This document shows, piece after piece, positions 44,305 through 52,387 of a DNA stretch of 64,000 nucleotides. The notes under the pieces were generated by a model. It was not told where the DNA came from. It searched no databases and saw only the letters and a program-made list of their open reading frames with translations. The stretch's first letter is position 1. Each line of letters begins with the position of its first letter. A program made the position numbers and the translations under genes. Source of the DNA: Terriglobia bacterium (GTDB taxonomy: Bacteria; Acidobacteriota; Terriglobia; Bryobacterales; Bryobacteraceae); contig JAJPJN010000056.1 in assembly GCA_021324185.1 (NCBI GenBank), positions 1 to 64,000 of the forward strand. The letters run 5' to 3'.

Positions 44305-44829
44305 TCACTCGCTTGACGGCGCCGGTTGTTCTATCCTGCCGTTTGCGGCCATCCCGCGAGCATCGTGCCAAATCATCCAATATTCGTTAAATGGCTGCGC
44401 ACCGTATTTGGCGTACAGCCTGCGCGCAGCCGTATTGTTCGGGTCAACATTCCCACATATACGTGTTGCGCTTTGCTCTACAAACCAGTTCCCAATCTGC
44501 GCGATGAGCAGACAACCGATTCCTTGTCCCCGTGCGTGTTCCACAACATCGATCCACTGCAGCTCGCCTTGACAACCGAACCGGCGGGTAAGATGGCCTG
44601 CCACGAAGCCCACCAGTTCGCCGCCGTTCATCGCGGCAAATCCCGCTCGAACGGAGAGTGCCTGTTGTGGAGAGTGCTCGCCCCGAAAATACCTGTCGAT
44701 TCGATCCGCCCAGAAGGGTTCCGTGTGCGACCTCCGGGCGCGCAGCGCCGCCATGGCCGCTATATCGGTCTGTTCAACCGGTCTGATCGTGATTGGCAAC
44801 GTGGGGCCTGCGATGAAAGGTCTTTTCAT
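44305..44829 (-). CDS. GNAT-family N-acetyltransferase
   Basis: 174 residues from ATG 44829, chosen because ITIRPVEQTDIAAMAALRAR begins the fold soon after. The acetyl-CoA-binding motif is ELQWIDVVEHARGQGIGCLL, and the tail DPNNTAARRLYAKYGAQPFN is typical of GNAT enzymes that act on proteins or small amines. The frame is open further upstream, but that part overlaps the divergent radical SAM gene. The substrate is unknown. Confidence 0.85.
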   Translation of the reverse strand: MKRPFIAGPTLPITIRPVEQTDIAAMAALRARRSHTEPFWADRIDRYFRGEHSPQQALSVRAGFAAMNGGELVGFVAGHLTRRFGCQGELQWIDVVEHARGQGIGCLLIAQIGNWFVEQSATRICGNVDPNNTAARRLYAKYGAQPFNEYWMIWHDARGMAANGRIEQPAPSSE

Positions 44830-44880
44830 AGTAAGCGGGAGGGTATGCGCGTGATCGCCGCCGCTGCGCCAAACTAAAGA

Positions 44881-45744
44881 GTGTGGCCGGTACGCGAGGC
44901 GCCCGCTAAGTCGATCCTCACCCCCACCTCGGGGTTTATCAAGCACGCTGGTTTCACGCACTCCCTCACCCCGGCGCGCAATTGTACCTACGGCTGCACA
45001 TATTGTTATGTGCCCACAATGGGACTCTATGCCGGGCTCTCAGCGGAAGAGTCGAAACGCTGGGGACAGTTCACGACGTTTAAAGCGAATGCGCCCGAAC
45101 TGCTCGAGCGCGCGCGGCTGCGCGACGCCATCGTGTACTGCTCGCCCTTGGTCGATCCGTACCAGCCTGTTGAGCGCACTTACGAGTTGATGCCCCGCCT
45201 CCTCTCGGCATTGTTAAGGCAGCCGCCGCGCGTGTTCACGATTCAGACACGCGCGCCCTTAATCACTCGCGACCTCGATTTGCTGAAGCAGTTATCCGCC
45301 GTCACGCAGCTACGTGTCAGTATGTCCGTCACGACCGATCAGGACTCGGTTCGTAAGCGCTATGAGCCGTTTTGTGAACCGAATGGAGCGCGATTAGCGG
45401 CAATCGTGCATCTGCGCGAACAGGGCATCGAAACCTACGCCACGCTGGCGCCGCTCCTGCCGTGCAATCCGGAGCACTTGGCGGCGCTGGCCATCGCTGC
45501 CTCCGAACGAGATCTGATCGGCGATCCGCTACACATCCGGAGCAGTAAACCGCATGGCGCCACCACTCGCAAAGCCGCCTATGCGATCGCAAGGCGGGGC
45601 GGGGAAGAACAATGGTTTCAGCCGGAATTCCAAAGAGAGGTCACGCTGCGCATTCAGCAAGCAGCCGCGCAAAGAGGATTGAATTTCGAAATCGGGACCC
45701 GCGGGTTCGCCCTGCTGGCCCGGGCAGATCGTCTAACGCTTTAG
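44881..45744 (+). CDS. Radical SAM protein, SPL (spore photoproduct lyase)-like family
   Basis: 287 residues from a GTG at 44881. The 4Fe-4S motif CTYGCTYCYVPTMGLY (CxxxCxxC) sits near residue 38, followed by KANAPELLERAR and CSPLVDPYQPVE, a pattern found in the SPL-like group also annotated as Rv2578c-like. It lacks the true lyase's DNA-binding C-terminus. The ATG of the divergent GNAT gene is 51 bases upstream, so the two share a short promoter region. The reaction is unknown; annotation as a DNA repair enzyme would not be justified. Confidence 0.85.
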   Translation: MWPVREAPAKSILTPTSGFIKHAGFTHSLTPARNCTYGCTYCYVPTMGLYAGLSAEESKRWGQFTTFKANAPELLERARLRDAIVYCSPLVDPYQPVERTYELMPRLLSALLRQPPRVFTIQTRAPLITRDLDLLKQLSAVTQLRVSMSVTTDQDSVRKRYEPFCEPNGARLAAIVHLREQGIETYATLAPLLPCNPEHLAALAIAASERDLIGDPLHIRSSKPHGATTRKAAYAIARRGGEEQWFQPEFQREVTLRIQQAAAQRGLNFEIGTRGFALLARADRLTL

Positions 45745-45960
45745 ATGTTTCTCAATGATAGCTGCGCTTATCTCTGCAGCCGAAATGTGGTAAGTGCCCT
45801 TCTGATACTGCTGCCTCAACTCATTCACCCTAGTCTCCCTGCAACAAGGCCTATCTCCCTCGCGAATTTCGGGTGGTAAGCTTTTTTCACCCCCCTGAAC
45901 CCCGGCTGCCGCCCCGAAGAAACGTTCCATTCGTCTTTCCGATAAACGAGGTTTGGCCAC
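45733..45960 (-). CDS. flgM: Anti-sigma-28 factor FlgM
   Basis: 75 residues from a GTG at 45960 (MAKPRLSERRMERFFGAAAG) with AAGGA 8 bases upstream; a TTG at 45978 would add six residues. The C-terminal ETRVNELRQQYQKGTYHISA and AEISAAIIEKHLKR is the typical sigma-28-binding helix pair. FlgM holds FliA inactive until the flagellar hook is built and FlgM is exported. The divergent neighbour is fliA. The 3' end overlaps the convergent radical SAM gene by 12 bases. No flagellar structural genes are seen in the window. Confidence 0.8.
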   Translation of the reverse strand: MAKPRLSERRMERFFGAAAGVQGGEKSLPPEIREGDRPCCRETRVNELRQQYQKGTYHISAAEISAAIIEKHLKR

Positions 45961-46017
45961 TGCGCTGTATTCCTTCAACCAGATCTTAACTCAAAAATTG
46001 CACACCTGAACACTCTG

Positions 46018-46032
46018 GTTTATCCGATAAAC
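46018..46032. promoter_or_regulatory. Perfect palindrome between flgM and fliA
   Basis: GTTTATC-C-GATAAAC is a perfect 7-base inverted repeat with a one-base centre, 58 bases before flgM and 113 before fliA. It contains CCGATAA, the core of a sigma-28 -10 element, on the plus strand, but the matching TAAA -35 element is not at the right distance. It is flanked by two imperfect copies of ACACCTGAA...CTGGT (46003-46019 and 46031-46050). It could be an operator for one or both genes. Confidence 0.5.
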
Positions 46033-46144
46033 ACCTGAAACAGTACTGGTCATGCGATCAGGTAAAGCCTGAAATGCAAAACCGTGAAGTAAGCGCCTAA
46101 ATCAACCGAATACTTCTCTAGCCACAGGACTAAAAGAGGTTTCA

Positions 46145-46912
46145 ATGATTGCGCGCGAAGACGTCAAGAGTTTGGAAACGGCGCCCCTGACTGCTGAGTT
46201 GCGAGAAAAGTTAATTCTGGAACATCTCCCCCAGGTAAAACTGATCGCGCGACGGATTCATGAACGCCTACCGGTTTCGGTAAGCTTAGACGACCTGATT
46301 TCAGCCGGTGTTCTCGGCCTGATTGCTGCCATTGACCGCTACGATGCGAGTCACGACGTAAAGCTAAAGACCTACGCGGAATACAAGATTCGCGGGGCGA
46401 TCCTGGACAGCCTGCGGGGCCTGGATTGGGCGCCTCGCCAGCAGCGGAAACGGGCCAAGCTCATCGAAGCGGCTATTGCGTCGCTCGAGCAGACGCATCA
46501 TCGCATGCCGACCGAAGAAGAGATCGCGGCCCAACTGGATCTCTCCGTAGCCGAGTACCAGGAGTGGCTTTCCGATGTGCGTGGTCTGACGCTGGGAAGC
46601 CTGGAAAACGCGGGAACGGAAGAAGATGGCTGTGACCTGCTACGGTATCTGGCCGATTCCGATGAAGATTGGCCATCGCAGATCGTCGAGCGCGCGGAAT
46701 TGGAAAGATTGCTGGCCGAAGCCATCGAACGGATGCCGCAACTCGAGAGGACGGTTCTGTCGCTTTACTATTACGAGGAAATGACATTACGCGAGATTGC
46801 GAAAATTGTTGATCTGCACGAATCGCGGATCTCGCAGCTCAAATCACAGGCCATCTTGCGGTTGCGCTCGTATATGCAAAAGCGCTGGCCGCAGCAGAAA
46901 GGAGCGGCTTAA
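46145..46912 (+). CDS. fliA: RNA polymerase sigma-28 factor (FliA/WhiG)
   Basis: 255 residues with the usual regions: 2.1-2.4 in ERLPVSVSLDDLISAGVLGL, IAAIDRYDASHDVKLKTYAE and YKIRGAILDSLRGLDWAPRQ; region 3 with TEEEIAAQLDLSVAEYQEWL; and region 4 with LPQLERTVLSLYYYEEMTLR-like helices ending HESRISQLKSQAILRLRSYM. The DSLRGLDWAPR block is a hallmark of FliA/WhiG. The gene is divergent from flgM. Its target flagellar or other promoters are not in this window. Confidence 0.95.
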   Translation: MIAREDVKSLETAPLTAELREKLILEHLPQVKLIARRIHERLPVSVSLDDLISAGVLGLIAAIDRYDASHDVKLKTYAEYKIRGAILDSLRGLDWAPRQQRKRAKLIEAAIASLEQTHHRMPTEEEIAAQLDLSVAEYQEWLSDVRGLTLGSLENAGTEEDGCDLLRYLADSDEDWPSQIVERAELERLLAEAIERMPQLERTVLSLYYYEEMTLREIAKIVDLHESRISQLKSQAILRLRSYMQKRWPQQKGAA

Positions 46913-46921
46913 AATGTGCCG

Positions 46922-47716
46922 TTACGGCACGCTGAGCGTCAGCTCCAGATGCTTGTGATCGCGCATAACCGAAACGGGCACGCTTGCGCCGCGGCGCAAT
47001 AGCGAAGAGAAATCGCGCTCTGTCGCCAAGGTTTGCTGAGCAACGCTGAAAATCACATCGCCCGCTCTCAGACCCGCTTTGTCGGCCGGAGAGCCGCGCT
47101 GCACGGACCGCACCAGCACGCCGCCCTTCACTCCGAAATAATCGGCAAGCTGCGAGTCGACCCGCTCAAATTCAATGCCGATCAGAGGATTGCGCCACAC
47201 CAATAGCGGGCTGGGAAAATCCATCCCCGGCACTTGCCAGCTCGGCATGGGCATGCCTGAAAACGGGCCCGGCAACGGGTTGCTCGGTGCTGTCCCGATT
47301 GTAATAGTCGTAGTTTGCGTTTTCCCGTTGCGCCAGTACTCCGCTTTCACGGTTCTGCCGGGCGGCGTTTCCTGCACCAGCCGGGAGAGCTGCTGGGCGC
47401 TCAGAATTGTCTCGCGGTTATAGCTGAGTAGTACGTCACCGGGTAAAATTCCAGCCTTGTCGGCGGGCCCTCCTTCCAGGACGGCCCTGATCTCAACCCC
47501 GCGCTCCTGGTTCAGTTTGAGCGCCTTGGCGCGTTCAGCGTCGATATCCGCTAACCGCACGCCCAGAAAACCGGCATTGTCGCTAGCTGTGCGTGGGAAT
47601 ACCTGGAGTACTTCGGCCAAACGCCAATTGCCGGATTCACAGGGCTGCTCGGCCTGCACCACGGGAACGAGTAACGCCGCAGCCAGTATCAAAGCCGAAA
47701 CAGACACGGTCCTCAT
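46922..47716 (-). CDS. Periplasmic protein with two PDZ domains
   Basis: 264 residues. A signal peptide (VSALILAAALLVPVVQA) is followed by two PDZ domains: NAGFLGVRLADIDAERAKAL with ILPGDVLLSYN, and NPLIGIEFERVDSQLADYFG with LRAGDVIFSVAQQTL. The HtrA protease domain is missing, so this is a PDZ-only binding protein. It is the third gene of an operon with an ECF sigma factor and its anti-sigma factor; it may sense misfolded envelope proteins and pass the signal on, as PDZ domains do in DegS. That role is inference. Confidence 0.85.
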   Translation of the reverse strand: MRTVSVSALILAAALLVPVVQAEQPCESGNWRLAEVLQVFPRTASDNAGFLGVRLADIDAERAKALKLNQERGVEIRAVLEGGPADKAGILPGDVLLSYNRETILSAQQLSRLVQETPPGRTVKAEYWRNGKTQTTTITIGTAPSNPLPGPFSGMPMPSWQVPGMDFPSPLLVWRNPLIGIEFERVDSQLADYFGVKGGVLVRSVQRGSPADKAGLRAGDVIFSVAQQTLATERDFSSLLRRGASVPVSVMRDHKHLELTLSVP

Positions 47717-48667
47717 TTAATACACGGGTCCGGAGATGTTCATTGCGCGCAGCACTTGAAGAGAACGGGCACGAACATAATCGTTCTCTTGTTCGCTATT
47801 CAGAATGTCCTGGAGCGTCGTCAGCACGTCCGGTGTCATCGCTGGCGCGGGGCGGTCCGCGGGCACCAATATATCGATCGCCTCTGCCCGGACGTCCGCA
47901 TTGTTGTCATGCTTCAGCACGAACTCCACTGCCCGGCGCGTCGCGGCATCGGCCGCGAACTGTCGCAATCCCTCCAGAGCCTTTATCCGCACGGCCGCAT
48001 TCGAGTCTGTCTTTGCAGTATTGATCAGCGCATCGCGAACGTCGGGGCCGCTTTGATGCTGCAGTATTTCGACTGAATTGACGCGAATGCCCGGATCGCT
48101 TGGATCCTGCATCGCGGCCAGCACCCATTGGCGGACTGTATCATCGTCCAAATTTCCGGTCACTTCCTGCTGCTGAACGCGATCAATGATGATCCGCACT
48201 CCATTCTGCCCGGCTGGTTCAATCTCCCGGACATGCGCGTTCGACATATCCAGTAGCCCCATCCGGGCGAAACCGCTGCCGGAACCAGGAGCCAAGCGGC
48301 CGTTATCCATCCATCGCGCCGCCGTAAATCCGGCAAACACGAGAAACGAAGCGGCTGCGATCTGTACCGACCAGCGCGTGGCGGAAAAACCCGTGGGGAT
48401 GAACCGCGCCCACCAACTCGTGCGTAGTTCCGGTGACCTGCCCGAGCGCAGCGCTGTTCTTAGACTCCGCCGGCATTCCGACAAAAGCTCGAAAGAAACA
48501 TCCTGCCGCTCGGCATAAGCCGCGGCATGCCATTCTTTTTCGCGGTTCAGAGCGCGCTCGCACAATGCGCAGCCTTCCAAGTGCCGCTCGAACGCCTCTT
48601 CCTGGGCAAAGTCGAGTTCTCCGTAAAGATACAGCGACAGATTCAACTGAACTTCCTGGCAGGTCAT
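47717..48667 (-). CDS. Membrane anti-sigma factor with C-terminal HEAT repeats
   Basis: 316 residues from ATG 48667, overlapping the sigma gene by 4 bases. The N-terminus MTCQEVQLNLSLYLYGELDF and RHLEGCALCERAL is the zinc-binding anti-sigma (zf-HC2) motif, with Cys, His-x3-Cys-x2-Cys. A single membrane helix, WSVQIAAASFLVFAGFTAAR, lies near residue 110. The outside part ends in four HEAT-type repeats (RQWVLAAMQDPSDPGIRVNS, VRDALINTAKTDSNAAVRIK, and two more), an unusual sensory domain for an anti-sigma factor. It should hold the ECF factor at the membrane. Confidence 0.88.
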   Translation of the reverse strand: MTCQEVQLNLSLYLYGELDFAQEEAFERHLEGCALCERALNREKEWHAAAYAERQDVSFELLSECRRSLRTALRSGRSPELRTSWWARFIPTGFSATRWSVQIAAASFLVFAGFTAARWMDNGRLAPGSGSGFARMGLLDMSNAHVREIEPAGQNGVRIIIDRVQQQEVTGNLDDDTVRQWVLAAMQDPSDPGIRVNSVEILQHQSGPDVRDALINTAKTDSNAAVRIKALEGLRQFAADAATRRAVEFVLKHDNNADVRAEAIDILVPADRPAPAMTPDVLTTLQDILNSEQENDYVRARSLQVLRAMNISGPVY

Positions 48668-49293
48668 AAGAAATCTCCCAGCGCAGCTCGCATTTTTTGT
48701 GTCGCCCGGAACAAACAATTTTTCGCCGCTTCCTCCGTCACGCCCAGCGATTCGCCGATTGCGCGCAACCTCATGCCCTGGTAATGGCGCATCTCAAAAA
48801 CCAGGCGTTCGCGCGGCGTCAATTTATCCAGCACCGCGTTGATGCGCTCGCTCACTTCAGAACTCATGAGCTGCCGCTGCGGATCCACGTCGGCGCGCTG
48901 CTCGGGAAGGAACTGGAACCGGTCCATTTCGCCGCTCGTAGTGGTCACGGCTGCCGCCTCTTCCTTCCGCACCTTGCGTTTGCGAATCTGGTCCAGGCAC
49001 AAATTGGCCACAATTCTATACAGCCATGTGCTGAAGGCGCAGTCGAAGCGGAACTGCGGAAGCTTCTTGTAAACGCGTAGGAATGCTTCCTGATAGATAT
49101 CGCGCGCATCCTCGGGAGAGTGCAGAAGATTGAGCGCCATGCGCAAAACGCTCTGATCATAGGACCGCACCAGTTGCTCGAAAGCTTCTGCATCACCGCC
49201 CTGCGCGGCCCGAATCAGTGCGGTCTCATTCGAACGGTCAGCGGAGCCGTGCACGGCTACTCGTCCGATTGGTTCAACGCGAGTGTCCACCAA
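48664..49293 (-). CDS. ECF RNA polymerase sigma factor (RpoE-like)
   Basis: 209 residues. Region 2 is GDAEAFEQLVRSYDQSVLRM, NLLHSPEDARDIYQEAFLRV and FSTWLYRIVANLCLDQIRKR; region 4 is LDKLTPRERLVFEMRHYQGM and IGESLGVTEEAAKNCLFRAT. The length is normal for ECF factors. The N-terminal 25 residues before SNETALIRAAQ may be untranslated. Its stop overlaps the anti-sigma gene start, giving coupled synthesis of the pair. The target promoters are not identified. Confidence 0.94.
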   Translation of the reverse strand: MVDTRVEPIGRVAVHGSADRSNETALIRAAQGGDAEAFEQLVRSYDQSVLRMALNLLHSPEDARDIYQEAFLRVYKKLPQFRFDCAFSTWLYRIVANLCLDQIRKRKVRKEEAAAVTTTSGEMDRFQFLPEQRADVDPQRQLMSSEVSERINAVLDKLTPRERLVFEMRHYQGMRLRAIGESLGVTEEAAKNCLFRATQKMRAALGDFL

Positions 49294-49359
49294 AGCGATG
49301 GACGTATGGAGTTTGGTTTTGTCACGGAATGCATTCCGCGCGCCCCCGAAGACCGGGAC

Positions 49360-51069
49360 TTAGCTGGCTAACTCTAGTTCTATCAGCTTTTTAGCGGGGT
49401 CCAAACCGGCAATCCGGAAACTGCGCACTTGTCCGGCGCGGGCTGCTTCCTGGGTGCGCTCCGTCGCTTCGCCCTGCTTCCATTTCGCCGCCAGCATAAC
49501 CGACATGGAAGAAACGTCCGCAGGCTTCTGCCGGCTGCCGGCGCCCGCTTCTTCACTAATGGGCTTTAAATGACAGGTCCCGATCACGCCCTCGCCTAAT
49601 TGAACCTTGGCGCGGTCGCCTTTCACCTCGATGAGCCGTCCGCTCACGGTCTGCCCGGTCTGGTGCTCCGAAATGTAATGGTCTACGGTCGTCGGCTCCA
49701 ACTGTTTCATGCCGAGCCGGATGCGCCGCTTCTCGCGATCGGCTTCGAGCACAACGGCTTTCACCGGCTGTCCTTTCGAGAGCTTCTCTCGCGGATGATC
49801 GATGCGCTTTTCGTTGGTGATATCGGAGACGTGTACCATTCCCTCAATCCCGTCCCCCAGATCGATGAAAGCGCCAAACTGCGTCAGATTGGTCACTGGC
49901 CCCTCGATGGTCGCGCCAACGGGGTATTTCTTGGGAACTTCGTCCCAGGGATCTCCAAGCGCCTGCTTATATCCCAAGCTGATGCGCCGCTCAGATGGAT
50001 TGATCTGCAGAACGATCGCATCCACCCGTTCGCCGATCTTCAAGAGATCACCCGGTTTGCGCACCCGTTTATCCCAGGACAGCTCGGATAAGTGAATCAG
50101 GCCATCCACACCGGGCAGCAGTTCGACGAACGCCCCGAAATCGGTCAGGCGCTGAATCGTCCCGCTTACGCGGGCGCCCGTGTGAATGGTGCGCGCCGCC
50201 ACGCTCCATGGGTCTTCTTGCAGTTGCTTGAGCCCGAGCGAAATTTTCCGGCTCTTCGGATCGATTTTTAGGATCTTGACTTCGAGCTCGTCCCCCGGTT
50301 TGACGACGTCACTGGCTTTACCAATCCGTGAGTAAGACATGTCGACGACATGCAGCAAGCCGTCGATTCCGCCCACGTCGACAAAGGCGCCGAAATCCAT
50401 CACATTGCGGTCCTTGCCGCGTACGACGGCGCCTTCGCGCAGCTCGGAAAAGGTCTGCTGGCGCTTTTGCGCTTCTTGTTCTTCGAGCACCACGCGCCGG
50501 TCTACGACAACATCTTCCTTTTCGACATCGAGCTTGGTGATCCGGCACTCAATCTCCTGGCCAATTAAGCCCGCCATGTCTGCCATCTCGCGCACGCCGC
50601 TGCGCGAAGCCGGCAGGAACGCGCGCACCCCTACATCGACGCGAAAACCGCCTTTCACTTGCTCCGCGACCAAGCCGGAAATGTTCCGCTTTTCCGCGAA
50701 GGCGCGCTGCAGCCCGCTCCAGTCTTTCGGCCGCTCCACTTTGATGGTAGAAAGTTCGTAGTATCCCTCTTCGTTGCGTGGCCCGACGGAAACCGCAATC
50801 GTCGCGCCCACGGCGGGATCTCCGGTTTCTGTTTCACGCCATTTTGCAATTGGAAGCGATCCCTCGATTTTGCGTCCGATATCGACCAGAATGTTCTCCG
50901 GTTGAACTGAGACAATGGTTCCGTTTACAGTTTCCGCGCTCGCCTGATCGGCGTGTTGCTGCTCGAAACTGGCCAACATTTCGGCAAATGTGGAATCTTC
51001 CTGCTCGCTCGGTTGAAGTGAATCGGCGGTTTCCCCGGGGACAAGGGGATCGAAATTGACATTACTCAT
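49360..51069 (-). CDS. rpsA: 30S ribosomal protein S1
   Basis: 569 residues with six S1 (OB-fold) domains. They start near residues 44 (TVNGTIVSVQPENILVDIGR), 125 (ISGLVAEQVKGGFRVDVGVR), 215 (VRGKDRNVMDFGAFVDVGGI), 300 (VSGTIQRLTDFGAFVELLPG), 388 (IEGPVTNLTQFGAFIDLGDG) and 472 (VSGRLIEVKGDRAKVQLGEG). S1 brings mRNA to the ribosome. The ATG at 51069 is chosen over 51084. The gene is divergent from the NtrB-like kinase with a 41-base gap. The last 30 residues beyond domain 6 are not conserved. Confidence 0.95.
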   Translation of the reverse strand: MSNVNFDPLVPGETADSLQPSEQEDSTFAEMLASFEQQHADQASAETVNGTIVSVQPENILVDIGRKIEGSLPIAKWRETETGDPAVGATIAVSVGPRNEEGYYELSTIKVERPKDWSGLQRAFAEKRNISGLVAEQVKGGFRVDVGVRAFLPASRSGVREMADMAGLIGQEIECRITKLDVEKEDVVVDRRVVLEEQEAQKRQQTFSELREGAVVRGKDRNVMDFGAFVDVGGIDGLLHVVDMSYSRIGKASDVVKPGDELEVKILKIDPKSRKISLGLKQLQEDPWSVAARTIHTGARVSGTIQRLTDFGAFVELLPGVDGLIHLSELSWDKRVRKPGDLLKIGERVDAIVLQINPSERRISLGYKQALGDPWDEVPKKYPVGATIEGPVTNLTQFGAFIDLGDGIEGMVHVSDITNEKRIDHPREKLSKGQPVKAVVLEADREKRRIRLGMKQLEPTTVDHYISEHQTGQTVSGRLIEVKGDRAKVQLGEGVIGTCHLKPISEEAGAGSRQKPADVSSMSVMLAAKWKQGEATERTQEAARAGQVRSFRIAGLDPAKKLIELELAS

Positions 51070-51110
51070 GACTGCTGGGATCACCCTTATTCTGGCATAG
51101 GGTCGCGATC

Positions 51111-52385
51111 ATGCCGGAAGAATTACAGACAGCGGCAATGGCCGCCAACAGGCCGCAGCCTCGGTTCTGGGCGCGCGATTTTTTGTGGCTGCTCTTTGGC
51201 GCGGGACTGATTCTGTCCGATCCGGAGCTCAACTATAACGTCATCATTGTGCTCATTCCGCTGACGGCGTTTCAGATTGCCGAGCCGCATCTCCAGGCGT
51301 TTTCTTCGCGCCGCGGCCAGATATGGTCCATCGCCATCAAGATGGTGCTGAGCTATCTGCTTGTCGGCTGGAGTCACACCTTTGCCAGTGTTTACTATTT
51401 GATCTTTTTGATTCCCATCATCTCCGCCGCAACCATGTTCGACGGCAAGGGCGTTGTGCTCGTCACGGCAATGGCTACGTGCGCATACTTTTCTTTTCTT
51501 CTGCCCATCTGGCCCGTCGATTACTCGCTCGTAACCAATGAGGACATCCATGTTTATTGTTTGCATGCATGCTTCTTTGTCGTGGTCGCGCTGGTCGTTT
51601 ACGAACAGGCCAAAGCAAAACGCGCAGAGATGAAGCGCACTCAGGAAGCGGCCGAACGGCTGGCGGAATCAAACCGCAGCCTGCGCCGGGCGGAAGCCTC
51701 ACTGCGGCGTAGTGAGCGGCTGGCGGCGCTTGGCCAGCTCACCGCCGGGCTGGCGCACGAATTGCGCAACCCGCTGGGTACTATCAAAGCTTCTTCCGAG
51801 ATGCTTAACAAGGCAGCAACGCAGGGCCGTCCTGAAGTTATGTCTGAAATGGCCGGATACATTGGGAGCGAGGTAGACCGTATGAATGCGCTCATTTCGA
51901 GCTTTCTCGATTTCGCGCGCCCCTTGCAGATCCGCGCCCTTGAAGCCGATTTGCGTTCGGTTGCTGAAAACGTGCTTCGCCAGCAGGCAGATCTGGCGTT
52001 GAGAAGTGGCGTGACGCTCACGCTGCGCATGCCGGACGGGCCCCTCATCTTTGACTTTGATCCCGACTTGATCGCTGTCGCTCTTTCCAATCTGGTGCAA
52101 AATGCCATTCAAGCCAGTAAAACGGGTCAGGAAGTGGAACTTCGAATTGTGCCGGGTGAGGAAGACGTGGAGATCTTTGTTACAGATCACGGCAGCGGCA
52201 TAATGCCCGAACATCTCGAAAGTATCTTCAATCCGTTCTTCACCACGAAGCCGAACGGCGTAGGGCTCGGACTTGCGATCGTTTCCAAAATCGCCGACGA
52301 GCACAACGGGCAAGTTCGTGTCTTCAGCGAGCCCGGGTCGGGTACGCGCTTTGAGCTGAATCTACCGAGGGCACAAAAGAAATAA
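51111..52385 (+). CDS. Sensor histidine kinase, NtrB-like, with six membrane helices
   Basis: 424 residues. The first 170 residues hold about six hydrophobic segments (FLWLLFGAGLILSD, NVIIVLIPLTAFQIA, IKMVLSYLLVGWS, VYYLIFLIPIISAATM, GVVLVTAMATCAYFSFLLP, ACFFVVVALVVYEQ) and no periplasmic domain, so it probably senses within the membrane. A coiled coil leads to the His box LTAGLAHELRNPLGTIKASS, the N box LVQNAIQASKTGQ and the G boxes DHGSGIM and GVGLGLAIVSK. It forms an operon with the sigma-54 activator 2 bases on. Confidence 0.93.
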   Translation: MPEELQTAAMAANRPQPRFWARDFLWLLFGAGLILSDPELNYNVIIVLIPLTAFQIAEPHLQAFSSRRGQIWSIAIKMVLSYLLVGWSHTFASVYYLIFLIPIISAATMFDGKGVVLVTAMATCAYFSFLLPIWPVDYSLVTNEDIHVYCLHACFFVVVALVVYEQAKAKRAEMKRTQEAAERLAESNRSLRRAEASLRRSERLAALGQLTAGLAHELRNPLGTIKASSEMLNKAATQGRPEVMSEMAGYIGSEVDRMNALISSFLDFARPLQIRALEADLRSVAENVLRQQADLALRSGVTLTLRMPDGPLIFDFDPDLIAVALSNLVQNAIQASKTGQEVELRIVPGEEDVEIFVTDHGSGIMPEHLESIFNPFFTTKPNGVGLGLAIVSKIADEHNGQVRVFSEPGSGTRFELNLPRAQKK

Positions 52386-52387
52386 TC

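Noticed and set aside
44881-45744. True spore photoproduct lyase
   Set aside because: Only the radical SAM core is shared; the lyase-specific C-terminal part is not seen and the organism is unlikely to sporulate.
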